NCBI RefSeq assembly: GCF_019578655.1
Contig: NC_063257.1
Span: 33,408,242 to 33,472,241, forward strand
Source of the DNA: Ricinus communis
Lineage: Eukaryota > Streptophyta > Magnoliopsida > Malpighiales > Euphorbiaceae
Direction: 5' to 3'
DNA length: 64,000 nucleotides
In this document: piece by piece, positions 11,527 to 23,899 of the stretch
How positions within the stretch are numbered: position 1 is the first letter of the stretch
Layout of the letters: each line of letters begins with the position of its first letter
Program-made: the position numbers and the translations under genes
The notes under the pieces: generated by a model
The model's input: the letters and a program-made list of their open reading frames with translations, nothing else
Database searches by the model: none
Told to the model about the DNA's origin: nothing

Positions 11527-12050
11527 AATGTTCTGTGGATTTACATTTGTGCCTAAATTAAATGAATCAATTTATATGAAATTGATGTCAAACATGCACA
11601 TGTCATGATTATCAAAATACACACTACCATTAGAAAAAATATCACACAAGTAAGCAAAATCATTCATATCGTTGATCTTAAAGAGAAAATAAACATCGTC
11701 CTCATAAATGTCAAATGTTATTACATCATCATAAAATACATCGATGATATTATTTTCAATAAGAGCAGCTAGCTCCTCTTGGCTTATCCTTTCCGGCTGA
11801 GCAGCAGGCTCTTTTAGCTTCAGCTCTTCTATCTTAGTGGTGACCTTCTCTCGGACTTTCTTCACACTCAGCTCAACCATCCTATCGATAATTAGGTTAT
11901 TGAAAATCTTAAAAAATCCTTGTATCTTAGTCCTAGCTAAACTAATAGGTTTGGGCTCCCTAGAGTAGGGCTTGTACTCCTAGACAAACACATCTTTTAG
12001 AGTCTTACCCCTCAGTTTGCCCTTGTATTTTTCTTTAGAATACCCCAAAC
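11527..12050 (-). pseudogene. Protease-RT linker of Tat copy B
   Basis: An open frame at 11572-11880 (102 aa) is rich in D, E, F and Y in its second half (FYDDVITFDIYEDDVYFLF). Equivalent linkers occur at 34380-34913 (copy D) and 50030-50560 (copy E). It has no catalytic motif I recognise. Its position, between protease and RT and conserved in three copies, suggests a genuine spacer of the polyprotein. Confidence 0.55.
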
Positions 12051-12051
12051 C

Positions 12052-12720
12052 TCATCGAGTCTTTTGACCTTTGAAGTCTGGTAGCTCCGTAACACCTTGC
12101 TGATTCTTTCCTAGCCTCATTCCAGGCATGAAGTTTATTTTCTTGAACATGCTGGCTACTTTGAGATCCATGTAGTCCTTATAGAGAATAGCCACTTGGT
12201 ATCTAATAGGGGCATCCACCTCTTTGAAAACTTCTCGAATTGCTGAGACAATCTTACCACCTTCGGCGTTGATAGTGATAATCTCGCCATCATGAGGGAA
12301 TTTTACCTTTTGATGTACAATGGAAGGGACTCCTCCTAGGGCGTGGAACCATAGCCTTCCCAATAACAATGCAAAAGTTACCAGTATGTCCAGGACAGTG
12401 AACTCCACCCAAGATTCAATAGGACTCATCTTCACCAGTGCTGAAAATGTCCCTTTTACATCTCTTTTAGTCTCGTCATTGGCCCTTATAACCATGTCTG
12501 ATGGTTTCAGGTCCTTCACAGTCATCCCCAGTTTAGGGAGTATGCGAAAAGGGCACATGTTGATAGCTGACCCATCATCAACCATCACATATGGGGTTCT
12601 CTTGCCTTTCCCTTCTACTGCTATGTAGAGGGCCTTATTGTGGTCCCTTCCCTCAAGTGGTAAGTCTTTATCCGAGAAGGTGATCATCCTAGTGGTCTTG
12701 TCAATTACCATTTTGATTAT
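12052..12720 (-). pseudogene. Tat copy B aspartic protease (219-aa open frame)
   Basis: This would be the polyprotein-processing protease. The frame contains LPLEGRDHNKALYIAVEGKG, the active site YVMVDDGSAINMCPFRILPK, and downstream LLLGRLWFHALGGVPSIVHQ, the usual hydrophobic block after retropepsin domains. The catalytic triad reads D-G-S within VDDGS. The frame is open for 219 codons, the longest in this copy, though gag before it and RT after it are broken. The same domain is found at 19080-19245, 35153-35749 and 61241-61429. Confidence 0.8.
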
Positions 12721-14945
12721 CTCCTCAAGGGTAGCTATTGTGCTAAGACTTATATCAATTAAGGCCTAGATTAGAGCCTTTCTGTGGTCTAACTTATGCA
12801 TCAGTAATTCCTAGATATCAGCTGTCTTCTTTTCCTTATCTTCAAGTGTTTACTTCTTTTTCTTCAGCTCTTGTATCCTGGCTTCTTTACCCTTACCCGA
12901 TGGCGCAGTCTAGGAATCACTATCTGCCAAGATGTCCTTGGACTCGGCATCTTGAACTTCACTTTCATCCCTGGAACTATACAAGATGTCGATAGCCATT
13001 ATCGACTTCTTCTCCTCTTCTTTCCAGACCTTTAGGAGACAAGATTCACAAGTAGCTCGATCATCATTTGATCCCCAATCACTTTGCATAATCTCCTCAA
13101 TTCGAATATCAGCCGAGGGTGGCCTCGAATATTGAACTTTGAAGTTATATTTTCCTAAAGGCTACTAAGCAAATCTGCACACTCATACCGAGGAAGTTGC
13201 TTAACCTCCCATTCTCTATAGTCGATTAAGTCCTAATCTCGTGCTTGAGACTGCTGCACTAGTCCGTCACATGCCTGCAAGCCTAATGACACTCACAATA
13301 CTGACCATTGTGAGGCTTAGGATTGTCTTTTAGTAATTGGGATTTAAGCTTCCCCCGCCATTTTAAATGTTGGAACACCATGGATAGTGGTGACCCTAGC
13401 TCGATGAAGGTTTTTTGTAGGCTATTTGGTTTGGGTTCTAGCTTAGTTTAGGGTAGGTTTTCGAAAGAGTTCGTGATCTCCTCTTTACGAAAATCATGAT
13501 TGATCATGGACACTTGGTTTGGGAGTGGTGTGTTGTAGTTTGGTATGGGGTTCCTTAGTGCTGGGTTGGTCTGGGTCAGTGAGCTTTTCGATGTCGATAA
13601 AGTCCTAGATTTCGTGTTTCAGCTGGATGCAGTTATCGGTGTGGTGGCCAGGTGCTTAGTGGAACTTGTAGTAGGTGTTAGGTTTGTTTCTAGGTGCATT
13701 AAGGTTTAGTAGGTTCTTTAGGATGGTAGGTTGGAGCATCCATTCTAAACCAATCTCTCAAAAATCTTAGAGAGAGGTTGCTTGAAGTTGGAGAACTTCC
13801 TCGGTGTTTGCACAACATTCACATCTAAGGTCCTACTCCCTCCAGCCTGGTAGTTTGCCTTTCCGCCAGTTCTCATGGTCTTTTTTCTTGTCATTCTCTA
13901 TTTCCTCGTCCTGCAGCCTGTCATTGTATAGATTCATGAAGGTCTTAGGGTTCATCATCTGCAACCTTTCAACCCATCCAGGAAGGATATTTCAGACCAC
14001 CGTACGAACTTGGTCTTTATCAAAGGGCTTATTCTTCATTAGTCCAACCTTATTCCTCTATCTGGTTAGGAAATCATAATAGAACTGATTTGGCTTCTAT
14101 TTAGTGGATTCATGATCCACAATTGACACTTTCAAATGAGTGTTATAGTTATACTGCTTGACAAAAGGATTGCACAAATTGCATCATTCAGCTTTGGCGG
14201 ATTTTTCCAGACCATGGTACCAATTGGCAGTGGGTCCTTCAAGTGATAACACAAATAGCTTGACAATCTAGATCATACTCAACGGAATAGTTCCTATGAT
14301 GGTTACATACTACTTTAAATGAACTTTCGAGTAACCAGTCTCATTAAACTTGCTCATCTCGGGCATTCTGAACTTCGCAGGCAACTTGTCTTCCCCCGTC
14401 TAAACCAATTCCTCGAAATCATAGGTTGGGTCCAAACCTTTAACTTTCAGCATACCCTTCATCTTGTCAAGTCGAGCGCTCGGACCACTTACAGCTTCAC
14501 TGGTGGCAAGGACAGTCTCCCTCTTAGCTTGGTCTAGCATGAATTCATTAAAGTCCCAAAATTTCCAGGGCACTCCCCTTCTAGCTGGGTCTTCACTATT
14601 GGCATTAACATTAGCTGCGGCAGTAGTGGCAGCAGCAGTTTCAACGGCAACCACAACCGTGTCAATAACAAAACAGGGATTAGCAGGTGCAATAGGAGCA
14701 ATAAGTGGGGCTTGGTTTGTAGCCATCCCAACCACCAGTTGCTAGAGCTCTTTGCGGATTACATCCCTTAAGTCTTCAATTACAACATTCTTAAGGATCT
14801 CGACATCTTGTTCATTAGCTCTTCCATTGGCCATTTCTTCAGTAGCTTGGCATCTTGGTCTTTCTAGGTGCTCTAGTACAGTTCTGATCCTTAGAGAAAT
14901 GAGCACTCTTTCCAATCTCCCACTGTCGTGCCTCTTCCAACCCAT
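12721..14945 (-). pseudogene. gag: Tat copy B gag and gag-protease spacer
   Basis: The start is MGWKRHDSGRLERV at 14945, followed by NEQDVEILKNVVIEDLRDVI, an alanine-rich region (about 14560-14720) and LDKMKGMLKVKG. A stop follows EELV at 14400. The core continues with PEMSKFNETGYS (about 14340) to FLTR-type sequence and a CX2H...H...C zinc-finger-like remnant (YCECH...HVTD*CSSLKHE, about 13250-13300). The acidic spacer with AIDILYSSRDE precedes the protease. Stops are scattered throughout. Confidence 0.7.
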
Positions 14946-15656
14946 AGGAGAGGCTATATGGCTAAAAAGAAAAAGTTAGTATGATGCATGATGCACGTGA
15001 AATGCATAAGGATAAAGAAAAAGGTTAGCACACGCATAATAGTATGTTAATTCATCCTTCCAACCTTATTACTCCCATACACGGTTCGTGGTAAGTCTTT
15101 CTTCCCTAGGATTTTTGGTTTGGGCTTTCTATCAACAGGGAATAGTAGGCCTGACATGCATATGCCATAAGCTCTCAAAGCGGATTAAAATAAACAAGGT
15201 AATATTTCTTAGTGTAAGCATAAAAACCTGCACATTTTTGGCCTAGAGCCTAGTTCACATTTCTAGGCCAAGGCCTTTCAATACTTGGGCTTACAATACT
15301 TACAGGAAAAACATCTCACATAGCAAGCAACACGGTACTTAGGTGAGATTACCACGATCATTACCATAGGCTGAGTCTTGGGTAAGGATAAAAGGCTCCC
15401 ACAAGCAAAAAGTATTCTTTCTTGGCTAGTCTCCCCACTCAAGGGTCCATGCGACGAAGGAAATACACTCATTACTTATGAGTGATGGTAGCTAGTATCA
15501 CAATTCTAGGATTTGAATAGAATCAAAGAACCGCTAACCGACGCCGTCGGGGCTATAGGGACCAAAGTATACAGTGTGAGAAAGTGTGGTGATGCAAGAA
15601 TAATCTGTTAAATAATAAAATTAAAGACAAGTATACACTAGAATCAGCTTCTCTTA
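14946..15656 (-). other. Leader of Tat copy B, non-coding
   Basis: This 710-bp region between primer site and gag aligns in reverse with 6254-7110 and 58371-59090. Shared landmarks are CCCCACTCAAGGGTCCATG (near 15434) and the block with CTAACCGACGCCGTCGGGG (near 15535). I see no supported coding frame. Confidence 0.65.
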
Positions 15657-15674
15657 TCCCTAATGGAGTCGCCA
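15657..15674 (-). other. Primer binding site of Tat copy B
   Basis: On the minus strand this reads TGGCGACTCCATTAGGGA, one base inside the 5' LTR. It is the same tRNA-Arg-type site as in copies A, C and D. Confidence 0.8.
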
Positions 15675-15675
15675 C

Positions 15676-17880
15676 TGTGGGTGGCGGTTTCGGGTGCGCA
15701 CCCAAGTGTCTTTAGCAACTACGGCACTATAAGGCTTTTCAACCTAATCGAGAGCATGCTAACTAGTCACTAAGACTAGCAGGGGGATGGGAGTCGCCAC
15801 ACGGGTAATCACTAGAACACTTTTACTAATGAGTGGCATTTCTCAAATTCCATAAGGAAGCTTACGCCATAGAGTCCAGAGATGGATCTAGAAGCCAACT
15901 TCCTTATTTGTGTACATTAGTCTTTAATTTTATTGTTTAACAAATTATTCCCTATAATGCAAGTAATCTATACGCAGGCATGCTAAAACAACACACATGA
16001 TACACCTAAGTCTAGCCCATTTTATTCAATCCAACCTGTATTCGAATAGTTAGCATAACTTCCTAATCAATTATGTGTAAAGCCCATCTAGTCTAGCCCA
16101 ATTACATGTTATGCTTTTGATTTCTAGCCTTTAGACCTAGTGGACTACTTATTTGAGAAGGCCCATTTAGCGTGATCCTAATTCTAATTAGGTCCAAGCC
16201 CTAACTAAACATGCCAAAGCCACTAAGTCTACTTAGAGTTTAGGGTTTTAGGCTCACTTAATGTTGGTTAGCCTATTCGACTACCAAATTCATGTTGGAT
16301 CAGTTTTTAACCCTAAGTCTATGTAGCCCATTTTAATTAATCAATCATGTAATCATATATTTGATTAACATGCAATACCAAAAATAAATAAAATAAAGCA
16401 AAAAGTAAAACCTAATTATTACAACCTGCCTACAACTACGATTGCGAAAAAGGAAAAGACCTAAAAACTATAAGGAAGCAAAAATACATCAGAGACACAT
16501 CCAAAAATCAAAAGAATGTGGACTCGGCATAAACAACTGATTGACTCTATATGTAGAGCCAATTAGCTCAATGCAGAGCCGATTGGCTTTAGGATTTCCC
16601 AGGCTGTCTTCGTCGTTCGTCAACACATTTTTGCATTCCAAGAGCTGAAATTTCACATGCAGAGACATTAAAATTGATTAGAATATAAAGAAAATAGGAT
16701 AAAACAGTAAAATAAAAGAAACAGAAGTCAATTAAACAATTAAAACCCTAAATTACTAAAAATGTTAAATATTATAAACTAACAGAAGGCAAATCAGAAC
16801 AGGAAAATCATATTTAACAGGTTTAATTATTAAATTATAATGAAAAATATATCTAAATATTGATCCTATAACATGTTTCTAGTTAAATTTAAAAAATTTA
16901 ATTAGCAAAATGTTATATTTGAAAACCCTAAGTTCTTATTATTATAATAAAACCCTATTAACATACATATTCATATAAAAACCTAATCTAATTATACTTA
17001 TCATAGATCAAAACCCTAATTATGTTTCTAAGAACAAATAATAAAAGAAAACAAAAGAAGGAATAAAAGAAGCGATTTAATGATGAATGTGGATGTATGG
17101 TTAAAGAAACTCTCGGGTCATCACCATGAATGTTGGATCTGCGAGTCTCAGGCGATAAGGATGTAGTTGAATTGAAGACCGGGTAGGAATCCAATGCTGG
17201 ATCTAGCTTAGAGTAACCATATGTCGATTTAGAAAAAAATTCCAAATATGATATTGCTTCAGTGGCTTGTTTCCTAAAATTGTTCTTTCTTTAGTAGCTT
17301 GGATCTTTTAATGAGGACTAAGATCGACAATGTTTTTCTTTCTTTTTCCTCTAGATTTTCTCTTTGTTTTTTCTTTCTCAATGTCTTTCAAATCTTAATC
17401 TCACTTACAACCAATTTTCAATTCTTGATTCCTCTCCAAAATCCTAAACACCTCTTACTATTTATAAAGGTAGGGTTTCAAGGAAAACCCTAAAGAAAGC
17501 GATAAATCTTAGGAATATATTGATAAATATCTCATTTTATTTTTAAAATTTAAATAATTATCGATTAAAAATATGATTATTATCAAGGAAACTTTATAGA
17601 ATCTATATCTGGACATGAAATTTTCACAAAAAGACAACATCATAATGCAAAAATCTTAATCGGCTCTATATAAGAACTGCCATTTTGACCCTCAAACTTA
17701 ATTTTTTCTGACAATTAGGTCCAAATGGATTTCAAAATGATAATTCCAGCTGGATTTATCTTGACCCTAGCTTCAGATTTGCCTGTCCTTCACCTCGTGA
17801 GACCCAAGAAGGCAGTAACTTCCATTATAGAGGTTCTCCATTTTTCCTTAATATCTAGATTCGAAAAAGGGGTGCTGACA
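15676..17880 (-). repeat. Copy B 5' LTR, full length (2205 bp)
   Basis: On the plus strand it runs from TGTGGGTGGCGG to GGTGCTGACA, so it starts TGTCAGCACC and ends CCACCCACA on its own strand. A TATA box (TATAAATAG on the minus strand) lies at 17458-17466. Palindrome-type words occur near 16540-16600, with a trace near 17655. GAGTC follows directly at 17881-17885. Confidence 0.88.
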
Positions 17881-18860
17881 GAGTCCTTCTTCGATTTCTT
17901 GACTAGGTGGAGAAATAAGGTTGGGTTAATGAAGAACAAACCTTTGGAAAAGGACCAACTTCGTATGGTGGTCTGAAATTTTCTTCCTGTTTGGGTCGAA
18001 AGGCTTCAGATGATGAATCCGAAGACTTTCATGGACTTATATTATAATGGGCTTCAGGTTGAGAAAATCGAGAATGACAAAAGAAAGACTGTGTCAATCG
18101 GCAGAAGGCCGAATTATTAGGCTGGAGGGAATCGAATTTTGGATGTAAATATCGTCCAACAACCGAGGAAGTTCTCGAACTTCAGGCAACCTCTCTCAAA
18201 GATCATTGAGAGGTTAGTGTAGAATGGCAGGCTCCAACCTACCACCCTTAAAAACCCCACCAAACCCAAATGCACCTGGCTACAAACTCAAGACCTACTG
18301 CAAATTCTACCAAGCACCTAGCCACCACTGAAACATGAAATTCAAAACATCATTGATGTAGAAAAACTGATCGATCCAGACCATCCCAGTACTAGAAGAG
18401 ACCCCCTTACCGAACTACAACAACACACCACCACCAAACCAAGTGTCCATGATCACCCTTGAACTCTTTCAAAGACATACTCCAAACCGAGCCAGAACCA
18501 GAAACTAAACCAAATAGCCTATAAAGAACATTCACTGAGCTGGGGGCATCACTATTCGTGGTGTTCCGTCACTTAAAATAGAGTAAGAAACTCAAACCTC
18601 AATCGCCAAGGAACTATCCTAAGCCTCATAATGGTCAGTATTGTGAGTATCACTAGGCTTTCAAGCATTTGACTAACCAATGCAACTGTCTCAAGCATGA
18701 GGTTAAAGACTTGATTGATTGTGGGGAATGGCAAGTTGAGCAACATCCTCGATATGGATGTGAGGACTTATTGGTACAGTTCCAGAGATAAGTGTGAGGT
18801 TTAAGACGTCGGGCAACAGATATCTTTGTAGATAGTGACTCCGACAAAGAATCTGAGCTA
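17881..18860 (+). pseudogene. gag: Tat copy C gag, second part
   Basis: The frame resumes as SFFDFLTRWRNKVGLMKNKP and EKDQLRMVV, then a stop. Pieces MMNPKTFMDLYYNGLQVEKI and NDKRKTVS follow (to about 18090), and a proline-rich stretch follows that. The zinc-finger-like motif YCEYH...H is near 18640-18690, followed by the acidic spacer. It is the direct continuation of 7111-7863 across copy B. Many stops are present. Confidence 0.72.
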
Positions 18861-19250
18861 GTGGGTAAAAGTAAGGATATAAGGGTTGAAGAATTAAAGC
18901 AGGTTAAGAAAGCTCCTAAAGAGGATAATAGGTTACTAGAACAACTAAAGAAAGAAAAGAAGATGGCCGACATCTGGGAGCTGCTGATGCACTCATCAAA
19001 TCACAAAAGGTCACTAATTCGAGCCTTGTCTAGTATAAGCATTAGCACAACAACTACCTTCGAGGAAATTATCAAAATGGTAATCGATAAAACCATCGGG
19101 ATGATCACTTTCTTGGATAAAGACTTACCACTTGAGGGAAGAGGCCATAATAAGGCTCTTTATATAGTAGCGAAAGTCAAGGGGAAAAGGACCCCATTTG
19201 TGATGGTAGATGATAGGTCAGGTATTAATGTGTGTCCTTTTCGCATACTG
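18861..19250 (+). pseudogene. Tat copy C protease, truncated
   Basis: The open frame reads LLMHSSNHKRSLIRALSSIS, then LPLEGRGHNKALYIVAKVKG and FVMVDDRSGINVCPFRI. The active site is VDDRS instead of VDDGS, so the conserved glycine next to the aspartate is replaced. Homology stops at about 19247 after CPFRIL; the hydrophobic block, RT, RNase H and integrase are all missing. The frame runs on into unrelated sequence to 19424. Confidence 0.75.
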
Positions 19251-20135
19251 ATCTTAGAGAATTCAGTAGTGAGAACTCCCAGTTGGGTACGGTCAGAGGT
19301 GCATCTCGAGAATCTAGAAGATAAGGCCGCCATTTCAAAACTGATCTTAGAGAATTTGGTTAAAAATTGGTCGAGAAATCGAAGACAGTGCAAAAAGGGG
19401 TTTGAGAGAAAATATAGTAGTTAAAAATAGATAAAATGATTTCTGAATGGATATGAGGATATATATATGCCTTGAAGAGAGAAAAAACTTCATTTAGGTC
19501 CCTGACCATTTAAAATTACATTTTAGTCCTTAAATGGACAAAGTACTAATACAAGTCCCTAAAAGACACATGGAAGGCCAATTTGCATCATAAGGTGGAA
19601 ATTCTCAGAAAAATTACAAATTTGGTTCCTAACCTATCAAAATTGCATTTTAATCTCTAAGCAGGCCAAATACTAATATAGCTTCTAAAGAATATCAATC
19701 AAGTCAGATCACACCCCAAGACAGGAATTTCTAACCAAAAATACCTAAAAGCAAAAAATTACCAAATTGACCTAAACTGGTAAATTATCTCTTGAAATGG
19801 AAAACAATCAAAAGGAAGAGTTTGCAAAAGTAAAATCAATGAGCGTGACTCTCAAATAGGCGGGCATGGTACCCAAATTGACGGGTGTGGCTCCCGAAAC
19901 AATGAGCGTGTCTCCCAAATCCACGAGCATGGTTCCCAAATCAATTGGTGTGGTTTCCAAATCAACGGATGAAGTCCTCAAAACACAAGTGGGCCCTTAC
20001 ATTGAATCAGAACTTACAGGGTGTGGCCTTTATCGCTCACCAAGATGTCCTTTTTTGTCGTATCTTTGATATTATGATATGTTTAATTTATTTAATCGCA
20101 TGCATACTTATAAATTTTAACAAATCGAGGGCATC
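19251..20135 (+). other. Copy C 3' region after deletion of pol, non-coding
   Basis: The sequence jumps from protease to what is probably the 3' untranslated region. A short direct repeat CTGATCTTAGAGAATT occurs at about 19246-19262 and again near 19340. A stretch with repeated 'GGTCCCTGACC/GTCCTTAAATGG' words follows (19490-19700), then a 21-bp minisatellite (19840-19986), then the LTR at 20136. Confidence 0.55.
19840..19986 (+). repeat. 21-bp minisatellite, seven units
   Basis: Seven consecutive 21-bp units start at 19840, 19861, 19882, 19903, 19924, 19945 and 19966. The shared frame is roughly YGRGYRTGGYTCCCAAATCAA. Because 21 is a multiple of three, one frame (from 19866) reads as a repeated heptapeptide around VPKS/VPKL. 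No homologous protein is recognised and the position is in the element's 3' region, so translation is doubtful. Confidence 0.85.
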
Positions 20136-22381
20136 TGTCAGCACCCATTTTTTGGATCTAGATATCAAGGGAATTATAGAAAATCCGATGATGAAAGTTA
20201 CTGTTTTTCTTAAGTCTCGGTGATTAAGGAGGGGTGAATCTAAGTGAAGGATAGGAATAATTGCACTTAAAATAATTTTCTTGAATCAATTTCGACCTAA
20301 TTGATAGAAAAAAATAAAGTTTAAGAGTTGAAACGACAGTTTTAACAAGTTCAGGGACTAAATTATTAAAAAATTTAAAACTTTTTGCCCTTGGAGCCAT
20401 TCGGCTCTGTGTATAGCTGAATTGGCTCTAAATAGAGCCGATTGGCTTAGCATAGAGTAGAATTGGCTCTGCGCAAAGTCGATTGGCTCTATACAGTGCT
20501 CATTAGCTATTTTTCAAAATCTGACGCCATTTTATGTATATTTTCGACCTAAAATGCCAAAAAATTGGTAAAAATAAGTTTCTAGAAGATATTTATGATA
20601 ATTTTTTGGACTTTTAGATATTTTCAATAATAATTTTTTGAATACAAAAGATTTAATCCCTTTCTATTTGATATTAATCTAATAAAGAGAATGAATAATT
20701 ATAGTTTTTTTAAATAATTAAATACTTATATGTTTTTTCTAGGGTTTACTAACCTTACTGCTATAAATAGATTGGTACACCCTAGATGTAGGGTTAGCTA
20801 CATTCCTCAAGGTTTTTTTTTTAACTATAGAGAAACATCAATATGTATAAAGAGTTAGCTTTTGGCAAGCCACTAAGACAGAAATCCAACTTAGAAAACC
20901 CATTTAAGAGCGATATAAGCTTTTCTAAAATCCTAAAGCAGAACTAGATTCTCAACCAATCTATAATTCAACGGCTCCCTCGTCTCTTGAGACTCGTAGA
21001 AAAAGAATCCATAGTGATAAGCTGAGGGTTCTCCTACATCCATATTATCAACATCCCATTCTCAATTGGTTCTTTTATATTTGCTTATAGAAACATGATT
21101 AGAATTTTGTTAGTTATGGATGTATGATTCACATGATTAAACTAGATTTTTTTTATTTAACATGCTGATTTGATTGAGTTTTGAATCTGACAATAGGAAC
21201 ACGCAAGGTTTTGAATTTAATATTATGATTTTATTGGGTTTTAAACCCGATTGGTTAAATGATAGGAAAATACAATTAATTTATGTTTGGAATTAGATTT
21301 CGATAGTTATACATTGAAATTGGGAATTGCCTTAAAATCCCATTTGTTATTATCAAGATTGAGTCTCTAGGGTTTATATTTTTTTTGGTCTTCATTTTAT
21401 GTTATTTATTAAACTTTACATATTCTAATCGATTTTTTGTTCCCAGTGCATGCAAATATCAGCTTCTCAAAATGAAAGTTGAAGAAAATCGCAAAAAAGA
21501 CCCGCCAAGCCTTCCAGAGCCGATTGGCTGCGTCCAATTTTTGGGCCAATTTGTCGAGTTTTGTGCGATTTTATGCCCTATATGCAGTTTTAGGTCTTTT
21601 CTTGTTAATGTTCTTAGTTGTAGGCAGGTTGTGATAGCTAGATTTACTTTTTGCACTTTATTATTTGCCTTATTTTAAATGAATGCTAAAATATATGTTA
21701 TATGATTGCCTAATAAAAATTGATCACATAGACAATAAGCCTTAAAATTAGATATGACATGAAAGCTATAATCCATTAGATTAATTAATGGTAATTGGGT
21801 TTTAATTCTAAAATCAACATAGACCTGGCGGGCTTTGAGATGTTTTAGTTAGGTTAATTGGGCCATGTTTAGATTTAAAATCACCTAATAGGGCCTTTTC
21901 ATAAAAAGTAGTCAATTAGGCTTAAAGGTTGGTAATTAAAGCATAATTTGTAATTTGGTTAGACTAGGTGGGCTTGTATATAATTGACTAGTAAATTAGG
22001 TTAATAACTTTGAATATGGGCTGGGCCTAATAAAATGGACTAGACTTAGGTAGACCTCACATGCTGTAGTGCTTAATGTGTAGAAATATAATTGTTATAT
22101 TTATAAAGAATAGCCTGTTAAACAATAAAATTACAGACAAAGATACACAATTAAGATAGTTGGCTTTCAGATCCATCTCTAGATTTGTGATGTATGCTTC
22201 CTTATGGAATCGAGAAACATCACTCATTAGTAAAAATGTTCTAGTGAATTACCCGGGTGGTAACTCCCATCTTCATGCTAGTGTCTGTGATTCATTAGTG
22301 TGTTCTTGATTAGGTTGAAAAGCCTTATAGTGCCATAGTCGCTAAAGACACTTAGGTGCCTGCCCGAGACCGCCGTCCACA
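20136..22381 (+). repeat. Copy C 3' LTR, full length (2246 bp)
   Basis: It starts TGTCAGCACCCA and ends CCGCCGTCCACA. It contains the TATA box TATAAATAG (20762-20770), a dense palindrome cluster at about 20393-20505 and one more copy of the motif near 21518. The next base begins minus-strand integrase sequence of copy D. No matching left-hand duplication can be checked because the 5' LTR is truncated. Confidence 0.85.
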
Positions 22382-22474
22382 CCTGGCTTCAACTTTTTGT
22401 TGAATGTTCTCTCTACCCTTTTCTGATACAACTGCATGTGATACAAGGCTTTTATTCTTTTTCCATCAATCAAT
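22382..22474 (-). pseudogene. Tat copy D integrase, C-terminal fragment
   Basis: The words match copy B near 10250-10340 (TCTGATACAACTGCATGTG and the following CTTTTTCCATCAATC). It is the far end of integrase of copy D and continues at 23936 after an insertion. The remaining 3' part of copy D is not seen to the left of copy C. Confidence 0.65.
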
Positions 22475-23899
22475 CTGAGGCAGTGAACCTATCGATGCAG
22501 ACTAGCACTAATGGCGAGTATCAAGGTCGTATTCTCGGGAAAGGGTGAGCCTAGAACTACTCCAGCGGCTTATGTTATCTAACCTTAACTAATAGTGAAG
22601 AAGTTACTAATCTATGACTAGGTGCAAGCTAAATGATTAGCTAAATGCCAAGCAATCTGCAAAGGTTTCGTGAAACAATCAAGGAAAGAAAGCAAACTCA
22701 AGGGGGACCTAAGCTAGTTGGATTTTAACAAAGGTAGAAATTAGATTGATTACCAATTATGATTACCCCTGAGCGGATTCTAAATTGAATTCAAGTTCCC
22801 TCTCGAGAACACCGAATTCCTGTGCCTAAGAACCTAAACGACGGAATCTCTTCTTAACCATTGATTTTAGGTTAGCCTTAAGATTAATCCACTACTATTA
22901 AAAGTTGTTAATTCTTAATCAGACTAGTTATTTACCCTTATCTCTAAGTGATTATTAACCAGTTCTTGCTATTCAAAATTCCAATTACTAAATGAATTTC
23001 TCAATTACAGTAAGCAACCGGAACAACACAATTCACAATGTCTCATGAATAATGCGATATCTTATTAATATTGAAAGCAAGAAGAATACAGAATTAATAA
23101 TCAAAATCTCATAAACATGAAGTGCAATCCAACAAACAAAGGAACCCCAATGGGTTCAGCAGCTCTAGCTACTCATGCTAATGAATAAAACAAAATAAAG
23201 AACAAATACAGAAGAGAAAATTGGAAACATGTACACCCTTCTTCTTCAAATCAGATGAATAGTCCTAAATCTCCAAATCTGAATAATGAACCTCAAATTG
23301 TCTCTTGAATGCCTCAAAATCCATTCATGATCTTCAATGTGCGAATTGGTCTCCCAAAGTTGAACGTCGAAGTCTGGAAAAAGGTGGCTTACATGCGTAT
23401 ATGAGATCTAAGGTCAGAAAAAAAGAACCCCATAAAAGAAATTGAAATAGCCTATATAAATGTCTTAGCACGATCGTGGTCAAGCCCGTGCTGGTCAGCA
23501 TGGGCGGAGTCTAGGCCATGCTCAACCTCCGAGTCCCAAAATTAATCCTTTGCTCCCTGACCGTGCCCTTGCCGGTGCTGAGACACCACAGGCCGTTCCG
23601 GAGACCGTGGTGGCCTCGGAAACCATGTTGAAAGGACATATTTGAGGCTAGCAGGTCAATGATTCAGCACAATCAGAGTCCAAGTCGTGCTCAACCTTGA
23701 AATGGTAGGCTTTGTCCAATTTTAATGGATTCCGATCCGTATCCGCATGCATCACCCTCAAACACTGATAATGTCCATCAATGATCACTTGAAACATGAA
23801 AGGAACCAAAACACAGGTGATTCATGCATAAAACAAGATAACTATGCACAAAAATACAAGTAATTGGGCATATAAACATGTGTAACACAATGCATATTA
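22475..23899. mobile_element. 1.4-kb insertion in integrase, LTR-like, flanked by 36-bp repeats
   Basis: A 1425-bp sequence of unknown type interrupts copy D integrase. The 36 bp before it (22439-22474) and after it (23900-23935) are the same host sequence with three mismatches. Its internal style (a 'GCATCGATAGGTTCACTGCC' end on the minus strand, GC-rich CACGATCGTGGTC words) resembles a solo LTR like the one at 51216-55265, in minus orientation. A 36-bp duplication is far longer than the 5 bp made by LTR elements. It has no coding frame. Confidence 0.5.

Larger units (their letters stand above)
7864..17880 (-). mobile_element. Tat/Ogre-like Ty3-gypsy copy B, internally deleted
   Basis: This 10,017-bp minus-strand element sits inside copy C. 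Read 5' to 3' on its own strand it has a 2205-bp 5' LTR (15676-17880), a primer site (15657-15674), leader, gag, protease, a linker, a partial RT, integrase, a repeat-bearing 3' region and a 3' LTR cut to about 1360 bp (7864-9223). RT and integrase are fused by a deletion that removed both RNase H domains. Many stops make it non-autonomous. The archaeal RNase H seen in copies D and E, the tRNA-Arg-type primer site and the long LTRs place the family in the Tat lineage. Confidence 0.88.

Noticed and set aside
20393..20505. Repeated palindromic words considered as a CRISPR array or tRNA-like structure
   Set aside because: Units are not regularly spaced with unique spacers, no cas genes exist, and the setting is a plant LTR; no cloverleaf can be drawn.
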